The position numbers and the translations under genes were made by a program. Positions 24,725-33,085 of a stretch of DNA of 64,000 nt are shown here, piece by piece. Where the stretch lies: positions 103,207 through 167,206 of the forward strand of contig PKYN01000009.1 in NCBI GenBank assembly GCA_003132665.1, read 5' to 3'. Position 1 is the stretch's first letter; each line of letters begins with the position of its first letter. Below the pieces are notes generated by a model that searched no databases, had not been told where the DNA came from, and saw only the letters and a program-made list of their open reading frames with translations. Source of the stretch: Actinomycetota bacterium. GTDB taxonomy: Bacteria > Actinomycetota > Thermoleophilia > Gaiellales > Gaiellaceae.

Positions 24725-26070
24725 GCGCTGAGCCTTCGCGCGGCTCGAACGAGGCGGAGTTCACCCGGGCGCGCGCGGCGATGCCCGGCGGCGTGAGCTC
24801 CCCGGTGCGCGCCTTCGGCTCGGTCGGCGGCACGCCACGCTTCATGTCCGCCGCGTCGGGCGCCTACGTGATTGATGTGGAGGGCCGACGGTACGTCGAT
24901 CTCATCGCCGGCTGGGGTGCCGCCCTGCTTGGCCATGCTCACCCCGCGGTCGTTGCCGCCGTCCGGGAGTCCGCGGCGCGTGGCCTGTCGTACGGGGCGA
25001 GCACGCCCGGCGAAACCGACCTTGCCGAGCTGATCGCCTCGCGCGTCACTCCCGTAGAAATGGTCCGCCTCGTCTCGACCGGCACCGAGGCGACGATGAC
25101 CGCGATCCGGCTGGCCCGCGGCGCGACCGGCCGCGACCTGCTCGTGAAGTTTGCGGGTCACTACCACGGCCACTCCGACGGCCTCCTGGCCCAGGCCGGA
25201 TCCGGCCTCGCCACCCTTGGACTTCCCGCCTCGGCGGGGGTTCCCGCGGCCGTCGCCGCACAGACCCTCGTGCTCCCCTACAACGACCTCGAGGCGTTGC
25301 GCGCGACGTTCGCGCAGCACGGCGAGGCGATCGCGGTGGTGATCACCGAGGCGGCGGCGGCCAACATGGGCGTCGTCGCCCCCAGCCCGCAATTCAACGC
25401 CGCCGTCGCGAGCCTTGCCCACGAGCACGGCGCCCTACTGATCCTCGACGAGGTCTTGACCGGATTTCGGGTTGGACCGGCGGGCTACTGGGGGCTCGAG
25501 AACGCCCCCGGCGCGGGACCGGCTTATCGGCCTGACCTGTTCACGTTCGGCAAGGTCATCGGCGGCGGGCTCCCGGTGGGAGCGGTGGGCGGATCGGCGG
25601 AGATCATGGACCTCCTCGCTCCTAGCGGTCCCGTCTACCAGGCCGGCACCCTGTCGGGCAATCCCGTGGCCGTTGCGGCGGGTCTGGCCACCCTGCGCCT
25701 GATCAGCGCGGAAACCTACGCTCACACGAACGGCGTGGCGAGGGTCATCGGCGACGCAGCCTCGGAGGCCCTCGCGGAGGCGGGTGTGCCACACCACGTA
25801 CAGCGGGCGGGCAACCTCTTCAGCATCCTATTCGGCGAGGCCGTCGCCGACGGTGCGCGCGACTACGCCTCGGTGCAGAGGCAGGATGCCTTCCGCTACG
25901 GCCCGTTCTTCCACGCGATGCTCGAAGCGGGTGTTTCCTTGCCCCCGTCGGCATTCGAGGCCTGGTTCGTGACCGCTGCGCACGATGACGCGGCCGTGGG
26001 GTGCGTTATTGACGCCCTCCCCGCAGCGGCACGAGCGGCCGCGGCCGCGCGCCCTCCATCAAGGTCGTGA
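24721..26070 (+). CDS. hemL: glutamate-1-semialdehyde 2,1-aminomutase
   Basis: PLP enzyme converting glutamate-1-semialdehyde to 5-aminolevulinate, the product feeding hemB. The 449-aa sequence has [32 protein letters not shown] and the PLP Lys in [15 protein letters not shown]. The GTG start overlaps the hemB stop. It is the last gene of the nine-gene operon; together with divergent hemA the cluster encodes every step from Glu-tRNA to heme. Confidence 0.95.
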   Translation: MSAEPSRGSNEAEFTRARAAMPGGVSSPVRAFGSVGGTPRFMSAASGAYVIDVEGRRYVDLIAGWGAALLGHAHPAVVAAVRESAARGLSYGASTPGETDLAELIASRVTPVEMVRLVSTGTEATMTAIRLARGATGRDLLVKFAGHYHGHSDGLLAQAGSGLATLGLPASAGVPAAVAAQTLVLPYNDLEALRATFAQHGEAIAVVITEAAAANMGVVAPSPQFNAAVASLAHEHGALLILDEVLTGFRVGPAGYWGLENAPGAGPAYRPDLFTFGKVIGGGLPVGAVGGSAEIMDLLAPSGPVYQAGTLSGNPVAVAAGLATLRLISAETYAHTNGVARVIGDAASEALAEAGVPHHVQRAGNLFSILFGEAVADGARDYASVQRQDAFRYGPFFHAMLEAGVSLPPSAFEAWFVTAAHDDAAVGCVIDALPAAARAAAAARPPSRS

Positions 26071-26080
26071 TCGGCGAATA

Positions 26081-26353
26081 GTGGCGAAGAAAACGACTTA
26101 CGCGATCATCCAACCGCCGTTCGATCTCAAGTTCCGGGAGATGACCAAGAAAGATCTAGCCGCGTATCGGGAGTGGTTCCATGCGGTAGTGCCGAAGCGA
26201 ATCGCAGAACCGGCGAAAGCGGTTAAGGCGTCAGCTCCTCGCCGGGCAGATCGACGTTTGGAAAGAGAAGCAAAAGAGCGGGCGGTCAAGTCGCCCGTGA
26301 TCCGCCCGACGACAATCCATTTCCATTGCTTACTCTCGGTCGAATCCGGCTGA
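26081..26353 (+). CDS. small protein, probably truncated
   Basis: GTG 26081 opens a 90-aa frame starting AKKTTYAIIQPPFDLKFREM with KKDLAAYREWFHAVVPKRI. This half looks like the start of a longer conserved hypothetical family in which a similar PPF..LKF..M..K.L..Y..WF segment begins the protein. After about residue 50 the sequence becomes basic and low-complexity and ends abruptly, overlapping the convergent winged-helix ORF by 24 bp. I read it as a truncated or shifted gene; function unknown. Confidence 0.45.
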   Translation: MAKKTTYAIIQPPFDLKFREMTKKDLAAYREWFHAVVPKRIAEPAKAVKASAPRRADRRLEREAKERAVKSPVIRPTTIHFHCLLSVESG

Positions 26354-26710
26354 CCGATAGACGCCGTGGCCCACCCGATCGAAGCGAGGCGAGCGGCCGG
26401 ATGCACCTGCGGCCAGCGCTGACTTCACCGATTCCCAGCGCAGTGGCTCACCCGCGAGATCGCAAGCCGCCGCATGTATTTCGCGCGCCCGCATAGGCTT
26501 CCCGGCCAGCTCAAGCACCAGGGTTACGGTCTCGAGTACTGGGCTCACTTTGGCGGGAACCGGGCGAGGTTCACGGGGATTGGTCGAGGCCTTGCGAAGC
26601 AACTCGCCGTGGAGCACGGCGAGCCGAGACAGCTCAACCCCGAGTTGAGGGTTTGAACGTGCTCCGTTTAGTTCCACTTCTTCGGTGCCTAACCGCTCGC
26701 CCGAGCCCAA
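26330..26710 (-). CDS. winged-helix ORF, copy 1 of an inverted duplicate
   Basis: A 126-aa ORF whose C-terminal 70 residues form a small winged helix (PVLETVTLVLELAGKPMRAR, then WESVKSALAAG and a wing ending VGHGVYRSAG). It closely matches, in protein and DNA, the ORF at 34776-35210, which lies in opposite orientation 8 kb away. The N-terminal stretch ELNGARSNP is encoded by the short repeat that also precedes the other copy. Overlaps the OsmC stop by 22 bp. Possibly a fragment or cargo of a mobile element; function unknown. Confidence 0.5.
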   Translation of the reverse strand: MGSGERLGTEEVELNGARSNPQLGVELSRLAVLHGELLRKASTNPREPRPVPAKVSPVLETVTLVLELAGKPMRAREIHAAACDLAGEPLRWESVKSALAAGASGRSPRFDRVGHGVYRSAGFDRE

Positions 26711-27201
26711 CCAACCGTAAGCGCGGGAGTGCCGGCAAGCGTCTGGTAGACGATGCAGTAGCGCTCCGTCAGCCGCAGCAGAGTGTCTAGCTCGTCGTCG
26801 CTCGCGTCGGTCTCGAGCTCGAAGCTCAGTCTGATCGAGCGGAAGCCGACCGGCGCCTCCTTGCTCACGGCGAGCGTGCCGCGGACGTCCAGATCGCCTT
26901 CGACGTGCACCGCCCCCGTCTCGATGTCGAGCTCCAGCGACGTGGCCACGGCTCGGAGAGTGACCCCCGCGCAGGCGGCGAGCGACTCGAGCAGCATGTC
27001 GCCCGAGCAGAGGCTCAGGCCGTCACCACCGGTTGCCGGGTGAAGCCCGGCCTCGGCGAGCGCACGGCCCACCCCGATCGAGCACGCGATGCCCTCGCCG
27101 AGGGTGCCCGTCGCCCGCAGCGTGACCAGCGCCTCGTCGGGGTGCCGGCGGTATCGCTCCTTCAGCGGCCCTTGTATCGCGCGTAGCTGTTCTCTGTCCA
27201 T
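26689..27201 (-). CDS. OsmC-family peroxide-reducing protein
   Basis: A 170-aa OsmC/Ohr-fold protein. The two redox Cys are Cys77 (LESLAACAGVTL) and Cys149 (ERYCIVYQTL), as in thiol-dependent organic hydroperoxide reductases of the YhfA/OsmC type. Cytoplasmic, no signal peptide. It is divergent from the gene at 27359, with about 155 bp between the starts. Substrate cannot be told from sequence. Confidence 0.88.
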   Translation of the reverse strand: MDREQLRAIQGPLKERYRRHPDEALVTLRATGTLGEGIACSIGVGRALAEAGLHPATGGDGLSLCSGDMLLESLAACAGVTLRAVATSLELDIETGAVHVEGDLDVRGTLAVSKEAPVGFRSIRLSFELETDASDDELDTLLRLTERYCIVYQTLAGTPALTVGWARASG

Positions 27202-27358
27202 GCTCTCGTCGATCCTTTGTAGCGTGCTCCGACCGCCTCCCGGCGGAATCGAGTATCGCCGCGGTTTCGATTGATCACGTCAGGGTACGTTCCCTGTCGC
27301 TCGCGCGGTAAAGCATCCGGTGAGCGACTGGTCGGAGCAACGCGGAAGGACACCGAAA

Positions 27359-27637
27359 ATGGCTCTCGCTTTCTATTTCAGCCCAAGCTCGTTTACACCG
27401 GCGGTGTACGACGACACGATCAAGCGGCTCGACGCGGCCGGCGCCGGCGCCCCGGCCGGCAGGCTCTATCACTTCGCTCTCGAGGCCGAAGACGGAAAGA
27501 TTCAGGTGTTCGACGTCTGGGAATCCCAGGAGTCGTTCGAGGCCTTCGGGGCGACGCTGCTACCGATCATGGCGGAGCTCGGGGCCGATCCCGGCCAGCC
27601 GATGGTCTCGCCGGTGCACAACATCATCAAGGGCTAA
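27359..27637 (+). CDS. small ABM-like protein
   Basis: A 92-aa protein starting at ATG 27359 after GGAAGGA. The pattern (TPAVYDDTIKRLD, later GKIQVFDVWESQESFEAFG) fits the dimeric alpha-beta barrel fold of antibiotic-biosynthesis-monooxygenase-like small proteins. The catalytic role is unknown. Followed after 71 bp by an SRPBCC gene on the same strand, with a GC-rich palindromic stretch between. Confidence 0.65.
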   Translation: MALAFYFSPSSFTPAVYDDTIKRLDAAGAGAPAGRLYHFALEAEDGKIQVFDVWESQESFEAFGATLLPIMAELGADPGQPMVSPVHNIIKG

Positions 27638-27708
27638 GCCGGCCGGACGCTGCCCGGGCGGGACTGCCCGGGCAGGACTACCTCGACCGCATACGGCAAG
27701 GAGTGACG

Positions 27709-28152
27709 ATGGCACCGATCACGGCAAGCATCGAGATCGCGCGACGCCCGGATGACGTGTTTGCCTATCTGGACGATCTTGCGCGGCATGGCGAATGGCA
27801 GGAGCAGCTCATCAGCGCGCAGAAGCTGGGAGACGGACCGACCCAGGTTGGCACGAAAAGCACCGAGAAGCGGCGCATGGGTAAGCGCGAGATGACGACT
27901 ACCTACGAGGTCACCGAACACGATCCGCCGCGCGTGTTCGCTTTCCATGGAATCGACGGCCCGGTTCGGGCGATCGGCAGGGCTACTGTTGAGCCCCTCG
28001 CCGGCGGCTCGAGCTCCCGGGTATCGCTGGTGCTCGATTTCGAAGGCCATGGGTTCGGAAAGCTGCTGGTACCGCTCGCGCGCAGTCAGTCGCGCAAGCA
28101 GGTTCCGAAGGATCAGCAGCGGCTGAAAGAACGGCTCGAGAGCGCCGCATAA
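27709..28152 (+). CDS. SRPBCC-fold (polyketide cyclase/START-like) protein
   Basis: 147 aa from ATG 27709, preceded by AAGGAG. The family opening ITASIEIARRPDDVFAYLDD leads into a helix-grip fold with EVTEHDPPRVFAFHG in the middle and a C-terminal long helix. These proteins bind hydrophobic ligands; the ligand here is unknown. Probably co-transcribed with the ABM-like gene upstream. Confidence 0.82.
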   Translation: MAPITASIEIARRPDDVFAYLDDLARHGEWQEQLISAQKLGDGPTQVGTKSTEKRRMGKREMTTTYEVTEHDPPRVFAFHGIDGPVRAIGRATVEPLAGGSSSRVSLVLDFEGHGFGKLLVPLARSQSRKQVPKDQQRLKERLESAA

Positions 28153-28469
28153 CTCGAGGCGATATCACGACTACGGTCGATATTTCTCGCGCGCCGGCGC
28201 ACCAGAAGTGCGCACCCTCAGCTCCATGTTGGGCACGGTTTACGGGTATTCGCTTGCGCGCGGCATAACCCGGGCTCGAACGGCTTTCGAGTCGTATCAA
28301 GTGAGAGCACGCTCGCCCAGCCCACGCAGTTGGTTGTCCTATAGCGGATCCGCTGCCAGGAAGGGGAGCGCGGACGCATACGCCCTACGTGGCTGCTCGC
28401 GTAACGCCGGCCCGTGCAGAGCCGCTGATCAGGTAGCTTGCACAGCAAACTAATGCTATCTTGTTATGC
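28153..28469. other. intergenic region with repeat copy and palindrome
   Basis: About 317 bp without a gene. It holds a diverged member of the dispersed intergenic repeat (28299-28326), a palindrome AGCGGATCCGCT near 28341, and a TTGCAC at about 28438 that could be a -35 box for the padR gene. Confidence 0.5.
28299..28326 (+). repeat. dispersed intergenic repeat, diverged copy
   Basis: Reads GTGAGAGCACGCTCGCCCAG followed by CCCACG. It shares the 3' half (CGCTCGCCCA) of the family core and closely matches the copy at 35172. Confidence 0.5.
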
Positions 28470-28823
28470 ATGGCAATCGACAGTACTCGTCGCAGCCAGC
28501 TTCTTCGAGGCGTGCTTGACCTATGCCTCCTCGCGGTGATCCGAGAGGAGCCTGCGTACGGATACGAGATGACGAAGAGACTGAGCGCTCGCGGCCTTTC
28601 GATCGTCGGTGAGGGGTCGATCTATCCTCTGCTCGGGCGTCTGGAACGCGACGGCCTCGTCGAGACGTACCGAGCCGTGAGCGACGGCGGCCCGCCGCGG
28701 AAGTACTACTGCACCTCGCGCAAGGGTCAGCGCGCGCTCGAGGATGGGTTAGCCGAATGGCGGTCGGTGCGCGATGCGGTTGATGGAGTCCTAGGCATCG
28801 TCGAACCGGAGGTGAAGCCGTGA
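28470..28823 (+). CDS. PadR-family transcriptional regulator
   Basis: 117 aa from ATG 28470 (the frame opens with a TTG at 28461). The PadR winged helix is clear: LCLLAVIREEPAYGYEMTKR, then GEGSIYPLLGRLERDGLV and the wing GGPPRKYYCTSRKG. PadR proteins repress adjacent genes. Its stop overlaps the start of the membrane gene (GTGA), the usual PadR plus HAAS-protein pair. An imperfect inverted repeat ATGCTA...TTATGCAT covers the start region and may be its own operator. Confidence 0.9.
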   Translation: MAIDSTRRSQLLRGVLDLCLLAVIREEPAYGYEMTKRLSARGLSIVGEGSIYPLLGRLERDGLVETYRAVSDGGPPRKYYCTSRKGQRALEDGLAEWRSVRDAVDGVLGIVEPEVKP

Positions 28824-29419
28824 GCGAGTTCATCGAGGAGTGCCGCCGCGAGTGGAAGCGACTACGCGTCCCCGATCCGATCGCTGACGAGATGGCGGCA
28901 GACCTCGCGGCCGATCTTCAAGAGGCCGAGGTCGAGGGCGCCTCGCCCGAGGAAGTCCTTGGAAGCAGCGCGTCCGATCCTCGCGCATTCGCCGCATCCT
29001 GGGCCACCGAGAGAGGCGTTGTCCAACCACGCTTCCGGGACAAGATCCGTAGGCGGCCGCTCCTGCTCGGTGCGGCCGCGCTGCTTGTTGTGCTCGCTGC
29101 AGCAGGTTTGGCGGTAGCGATCTTCACATCCAGCCAGCAGTCGCATGCTCCGGCCGTGACAGCGCCAAGCCCCACCGCGACGAACGCCGCCGTGCGCGTG
29201 CCCGATTTGATCGGCCTCAGGATGACGGAGGCTGTACAAGAAACCCAGGCTGCCGGCCTGGCGGTCAAGCTCATTAAACGCTCGGTATCTCGGGTGCCAG
29301 CGGACACCGTGGTCGCTCAGGCTCCTGCGGCTGGCGACGAGGTTGTCCGTGGGAGCACGCTCGTGCTCTGGGTGACCGAATGCTCGCGTTCGTCCAAGCC
29401 GCCCTGCCAGTATCGATGA
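28820..29419 (+). CDS. HAAS-domain membrane protein with external PASTA domain
   Basis: 199 aa from GTG 28820. The N-terminal HAAS-type helical domain (about 15-65) is the usual partner of PadR regulators. One membrane helix follows (LLLGAAALLVVLAAAGLAVAI), then a Ser/Thr/Ala-rich linker and a single PASTA domain (VRVPDLIGLRMTEAVQETQA to STLVLWVTE). PASTA domains bind peptidoglycan fragments, so the protein could link a wall signal to PadR; that is inference. Translationally coupled to padR. Confidence 0.8.
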   Translation: MSEFIEECRREWKRLRVPDPIADEMAADLAADLQEAEVEGASPEEVLGSSASDPRAFAASWATERGVVQPRFRDKIRRRPLLLGAAALLVVLAAAGLAVAIFTSSQQSHAPAVTAPSPTATNAAVRVPDLIGLRMTEAVQETQAAGLAVKLIKRSVSRVPADTVVAQAPAAGDEVVRGSTLVLWVTECSRSSKPPCQYR

Positions 29420-29426
29420 TGCCCTG

Positions 29427-29480
29427 CCAGGGCCTCGTGCTCGACTAGATCAGACTACATTCCCGCACACTCGCTCACGC
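29427..29480 (+). repeat. dispersed intergenic repeat, long form copy
   Basis: About 54 bp, roughly 80 percent identical by eye to 35680-35733: GCCAGGG..TCGTGCTCGACTAG, then CTACATTCCCGCACACTCGC. Lies just after the HAAS-PASTA stop. Confidence 0.65.
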
Positions 29481-29582
29481 GAGTTTGCTGATCTCCACGC
29501 GCCTCCGCTTGACGACTTCACCCGACGATTGTCGTGTCGAGCGTTGTTACAGTCGCCGCATCTACAGCGAGAGGAGCGGCCG

Positions 29583-29852
29583 ATGTCCGCGTTCATCATT
29601 ACCCGGATCCAGGTGGGCGATTACGACACCTGGAGGCCGATGTTCGATCAAGATAAGCCACGGGCGCGAGAGAAGGCGAAGGTGCAGCGGGTCTACCGTG
29701 ACGCCGACGACGCGAACCACGTTTTCATCTTCCTCGAATACGCTTCCCTCGACGACGCGAATGAAGCGCGGCGTCGCCTCGTGGAGTCGGGCACGCTAGA
29801 CCGCTTCGAGGACAAGCATGGGCCTAACGTCGTTCAAGAGGCATCAGGCTGA
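29583..29852 (+). CDS. small dimeric alpha-beta barrel-like protein
   Basis: 89 aa from ATG 29583, preceded by GAGAGGAGCGG. The sequence (IITRIQVGDYDTWRPMFDQD, then HVFIFLEYASLDDANEARRR) fits the ferredoxin-like dimeric barrel of ABM/EthD-type small proteins. Role unknown. A single-gene unit bounded on both sides by the dispersed repeat. Confidence 0.65.
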   Translation: MSAFIITRIQVGDYDTWRPMFDQDKPRAREKAKVQRVYRDADDANHVFIFLEYASLDDANEARRRLVESGTLDRFEDKHGPNVVQEASG

Positions 29853-29870
29853 TCCTGTGGTCTGAGGCTC

Positions 29871-29899
29871 AGGCGACATTCCCGAACACTGGCACAGGC
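29871..29899 (+). repeat. dispersed intergenic repeat copy
   Basis: AGGCGACATTCCCGAACACT followed by GGCACAGGC. One of the good core matches, between two convergent genes. Confidence 0.65.
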
Positions 29900-29964
29900 G
29901 AGGGCCTTGCACCTCGGCTACGCCATCATCTGCCAGCGCTACCTGCGCGGACTGTGAGACAGCC

Positions 29965-30495
29965 TTAGATCTGCACCCTGCCGCGATAGCCGCGGAGCCG
30001 AGCAATCGGACCGAGGGCCGCCGTGAGGGCTCGCAGGATCGGCCATGGCGGGCTGGCAGGTCGTATCTCATTCCCGAACTCGGGGACCATGACGGCGAGT
30101 TGCAAGGGCCGCGGCATGCCCTTCGCGTCGAGCTTGTCCTGCTGGGCGAGCGCGAACATGGTCTCGAAGAACGAGGCGATGTCAAGTGCCGGCCGAAAGA
30201 ACTGGATCGAGCGCGCGTCCTCGTTGCCGTCATTCCAAAATCGGTGCGGAGTGTTCGCCGGCACACGGATCGTTTCTCCAGCGCCCAGTCGGCGCTGCTC
30301 GCCGGCCACCTCGAACACGAGCGATCCCGACACGACCTCGGCCCCGCTCTCCTGCTTGGGGTGGACATGCACGGGCTCACGCTCCGCAGTTGGCGGGTTC
30401 ACACTGTCGATGCGCAATTGCTCGTCGCGCAGCTCGACGAAAATCATCCGCTGGCCAGTACGTGGATTGGAAATCTGCTGGCCTTCGCGTGGCAT
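29965..30495 (-). CDS. cupin-domain protein
   Basis: A 176-aa single-domain cupin. Motif 1 is seen in EPVHVHPKQESGAEVVSGSL (two His and a Glu) and motif 2 in PANTPHRFWNDG with its His. These residues normally hold a metal for dioxygenase or isomerase chemistry, but many small cupins are ligand-binding only. The C-terminal 70 residues lie outside the barrel. Flanked on each side by a copy of the dispersed repeat. Confidence 0.82.
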   Translation of the reverse strand: MPREGQQISNPRTGQRMIFVELRDEQLRIDSVNPPTAEREPVHVHPKQESGAEVVSGSLVFEVAGEQRRLGAGETIRVPANTPHRFWNDGNEDARSIQFFRPALDIASFFETMFALAQQDKLDAKGMPRPLQLAVMVPEFGNEIRPASPPWPILRALTAALGPIARLRGYRGRVQI

Positions 30496-30545
30496 CGAGC
30501 CCGCAGCCTACCTGTGAAACGGTTCTTAGGCTCGGGCCGCCGTCG

Positions 30546-30575
30546 GGGGACATTCCTGAACGCCGGGCCAACCCA
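30546..30575 (+). repeat. dispersed intergenic repeat copy
   Basis: GGGGACATTCCTGAACGCCG followed by GGCCAACCC. The 5' half matches the core exactly; the 3' half is diverged. Confidence 0.6.
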
Positions 30576-30626
30576 GGTTCAAGATTCCAGAAAAAGTCCA
30601 GTCGTCGGCGCACCCGCGGCTGCCAT

Positions 30627-31187
30627 ATGATTCGACTCATGACAAGGAGACGCTCGGCTTCTGTGCTGGTGGTTGGGGCCGTGGCGTGTATCGCAACCCT
30701 TGTTGGTTCCGGCTACGCCTCCGAGTCGAGCGTAACGAGATGTCAGATCGTGAATTTGCGTCTCTCCATCGGGCCGGGCCCGACCGAGGCGACGGGGCAG
30801 AACACGGTTTCGGTCGTGCTCACCAACCGCCTCTCTCGCTCTTGCACCCTCAAGGGCTACCCGGCGATCGCTCTGCTTGACGGGCACGGCCGAAAACTGC
30901 CTTTTTCGTATAGCCACCACGGCGATCTGATGATCACGTCAAAGAAGCCGGCCGAAGTCCGTGTCCCCTCCGGAGGCTCGGCCCTATTCGCGTTCAACAA
31001 GTACCGCTGCGATATTCGCGAGCTTGCCGTCGCGCGAACAGTGCGAGTTGCGCTCCCTGGCAACGACGTCGTCCGCTCGGTCCGACTCCACGACTCAGAC
31101 ATCGATTACTGCAGGCAGGCCGCATCGCTTACCGTGGCCGTCTCGCCTATCGAGCGCCACCTTCAAAACACCTTGTCGCACTCCTAG
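30627..31187 (+). CDS. secreted DUF4232-like protein
   Basis: 186 aa with an N-terminal signal sequence (basic RRR, then VLVVGAVACIATLVGSGYA). The mature part has CQIVNLRLSIGPGPTEATG and a paired-Cys beta-sandwich pattern (SCTLKGYPAIALLDGHG) typical of actinobacterial secreted DUF4232 proteins of unknown role. Start ATG 30627, or ATG 30639. Four mature Cys could form two disulfides. Confidence 0.75.
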   Translation: MIRLMTRRRSASVLVVGAVACIATLVGSGYASESSVTRCQIVNLRLSIGPGPTEATGQNTVSVVLTNRLSRSCTLKGYPAIALLDGHGRKLPFSYSHHGDLMITSKKPAEVRVPSGGSALFAFNKYRCDIRELAVARTVRVALPGNDVVRSVRLHDSDIDYCRQAASLTVAVSPIERHLQNTLSHS

Positions 31188-31205
31188 TTCGCGCGAAGCG
31201 CCTCG

Positions 31206-31233
31206 GGGGACATTCCTGAACACTCGCCCATCC
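31206..31233 (+). repeat. dispersed intergenic repeat copy
   Basis: GGGGACATTCCTGAACACTC followed by GCCCATCC. Near-consensus copy right after the DUF4232-like gene. Confidence 0.7.
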
Positions 31234-31346
31234 GTCCGTGATCGCCCCCGTGCCTGCCGCCGGACCCGCGACGAACTGCCTCCCTCGATCGAGGGAGGCC
31301 TTGGCCGATGCCACAGTCGGCATGATCGAACACTTCGCGCAGTTCA

Positions 31347-31376
31347 TTTCCCCTGGGGACTTAAGTTGGGACGCCG
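31347..31376. repeat. left inverted repeat around the nucleotidyltransferase
   Basis: TTTCCCCTGGGGACTTAAGT followed by TGGGACGCCG. It matches the reverse complement of 32125-32153 with a few differences, so the two form about 30-bp inverted repeats bounding a 0.8-kb unit. Confidence 0.65.
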
Positions 31377-31434
31377 CGGGGGGAAAACGAAGGCCGCGAA
31401 GCACTGCTACTTGGTCAAGGCTCCCGAGCGTGAG

Positions 31435-32024
31435 CTACTTCGGAAGAGCCGGGGCGACGGCAGTTTCTAGTTCCCGCGGGACGTGGCATCCGAAGCGTTC
31501 TTCAGCTCGCCGGCGCGCAGTCCGATAAGCGGTCACCGCTTCAGCGACGCTTGACGGACGCCGCTCGACTCCGAGTGGGGCGAGGATGTGCTCGAAGAGC
31601 TTGTCTAGTTCGCTTGCAACGATTTCCGATTTACCGACTGCCGACTTGCCGCTGAGCCAGAGTGTCCAGTCCCAGAAGTGCCTGTCAATCGCGGTGAGAT
31701 TCGCTGCCGTTTCGACCCATGGCGACTCGCGCTCATGTGGCTGGTCAGCGAAGATCAGGTCAATCTTTACCGGGCCGCTCAGTATCAACATCCAGCAGTA
31801 GCGGGAGCTGAGGCGATCCCACTGTTGCGCCACGGGCGCCAGTGGAGCACAGAGGGTTGGAAGGTCGGTAGCGACAGTCGCGAAATCGTCGGTCTCGACG
31901 AGGAAGTCCCAGTCCGACCGCGCAGTCGCGCGCCCCTCTGCGCGTGAGCCAATGAGCCAACGCGCCCCACTGAGGCGTCCCGCTCAATGGCGGTGATCAC
32001 ACGGTCGTCGAGCTGGAACACCAC
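31435..32024 (-). pseudogene. nucleotidyltransferase-fold gene with a frameshift
   Basis: The longest ORF (131 aa, from 31833) is only the C-terminal part. Reading further upstream in the same frame gives RWLIGSRAEGRATARSDWDF, a textbook nucleotidyltransferase GS..G...SDxD motif, while the natural N-terminus (LDDRVITAIERDASVG, start GTG 32021 or 32024 after AAGGAG) is in another frame. One missing base in the GGGG run near 31964-31967 would join them. This is either a real inactivating mutation or a homopolymer error. Substrate unknown; small stand-alone enzymes of this fold include antibiotic adenylyltransferases and MNT antitoxins. Confidence 0.75.
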
Positions 32025-32124
32025 GCTCCTTCGATACCCGAGCAACGGCAGTACGAACAGCAGATGCGACGAGACGTCGAGCGTTCGTCGAGCCGTCGGA
32101 CAAACATAACGCTCTCCCGTCGCA

Positions 32125-32153
32125 CGGCATCCCAACTTTAGTCCCAGGGGAAA
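32125..32153. repeat. right inverted repeat around the nucleotidyltransferase
   Basis: CGGCATCCCAACTTTAGTCC followed by CAGGGGAAA, the inverted partner of 31347-31376. Confidence 0.65.
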
Positions 32154-32260
32154 GTTCATTGGCAACCTTCCGCCGCTCCCGGTCTTATCGTTGCTCTTGC
32201 TTATCCTCGAGCCAGTGAATGTAGCGCTGCAATCTGTGTGCTCGGCGGCCGCGAGACTCC

Positions 32261-32290
32261 TGGCGACATTCCCGGACACTGGCCCACGCC
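32261..32290 (+). repeat. dispersed intergenic repeat copy
   Basis: TGGCGACATTCCCGGACACT followed by GGCCCACGCC. Same orientation as the other copies although the genes on both sides are on the minus strand. Confidence 0.65.
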
Positions 32291-32331
32291 ACGATGCTCC
32301 GCTCTCCAGTCGAGATCGGCTTCAGCAGCCG

Positions 32332-32799
32332 CTATTTCGGCTCAAGAGCCATCAGCTTCCGGAGCGCTTGAGCAGTCGCCGGCCAGCGCAGCGTCTCGAA
32401 CGCTTCGGAAGGCGAACACCATCGGTGCCCGTCGTGCTCCCAGTCGAGAGTGGGCTCCCAGTCGTCCGGTGCCGTGGCAAGGAAGCACGTCACTCGCACT
32501 TGCATCACTGACGGGTCGTACAGGCTCCGCCGCTCCGCAGGTTCCTCCGAAAGCGCGTAGGCATACTCCGTCACTTCGGCACCGACAGAGACAGCCGCCA
32601 CGAGACTCGTTTCCTCACGCAGTTCTCGCTCCGCAGCTTGGGCCACCGTCTCTCCCGACTCGACGCCGCCAGCGACCACATGCCAATAACCGCCTTGCAC
32701 CGGCGCTCTATGGACGAGAAGAATTTCCCGACCGTCGCGCCGCGTCACGAACACAGCGATCTCGGCACCCGTGCGCACAGTCTCAGCGTAGGCAACCAT
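32332..32799 (-). CDS. Nudix hydrolase
   Basis: 155 aa from ATG 32799. The Nudix box is complete at residues 44-66 (GGVESGETVAQAAERELREE), placing the Mg-binding glutamates. The family hydrolyses nucleoside diphosphate derivatives; substrate not predictable here. The frame runs upstream to 32913 only because it passes through the dispersed repeat, so the ATG at 32799 is the better start. Confidence 0.88.
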   Translation of the reverse strand: MVAYAETVRTGAEIAVFVTRRDGREILLVHRAPVQGGYWHVVAGGVESGETVAQAAERELREETSLVAAVSVGAEVTEYAYALSEEPAERRSLYDPSVMQVRVTCFLATAPDDWEPTLDWEHDGHRWCSPSEAFETLRWPATAQALRKLMALEPK

Positions 32800-32813
32800 C
32801 GTGTTCGGCGTCG

Positions 32814-32843
32814 AGGGACATTCCTGAACACTCGCCCACCCCA
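32814..32843 (+). repeat. dispersed intergenic repeat copy
   Basis: AGGGACATTCCTGAACACTC followed by GCCCACCCC. Consensus copy just upstream of the Nudix start. Confidence 0.7.
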
Positions 32844-33035
32844 CCCACACGCGCGGGGTCGTGACCGGAGCCATCTTCCTATGCCATGTATGCGCTCGCG
32901 GCGCAGCCGGCACGCCGCACCACGCTGCAGCGGTCGCTTGCCTGATCCTGGACGTAACGACCGAGGCTGAGCTTACGAACGTTTACACCAGTGTGGCTTC
33001 GTAGGAAGATTCGACTCCCGGTCGGAGCATTAGAG

Positions 33036-33068
33036 CGGGTGGGACGAGACACTCGTCTCGCCCCACCC
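33036..33068 (-). terminator. strong stem-loop ending the 25-codon ORF unit
   Basis: GGGTGGGACGAGAC pairs with GTCTCGCCCCACCC (one mismatch) around a 4-5 nt loop. It begins 18 bp past the stop of the small minus-strand ORF, so that ORF has its own transcription unit. Confidence 0.7.
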
Positions 33069-33085
33069 TTCGACGTCACCAGCTT

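Larger units (their letters stand above)
32025..32331. other. intergenic region with inverted repeat and dispersed repeat
   Basis: No gene in 307 bp. It holds the right inverted repeat (32125-32153) and a dispersed-repeat copy (32261-32290). Confidence 0.5.
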
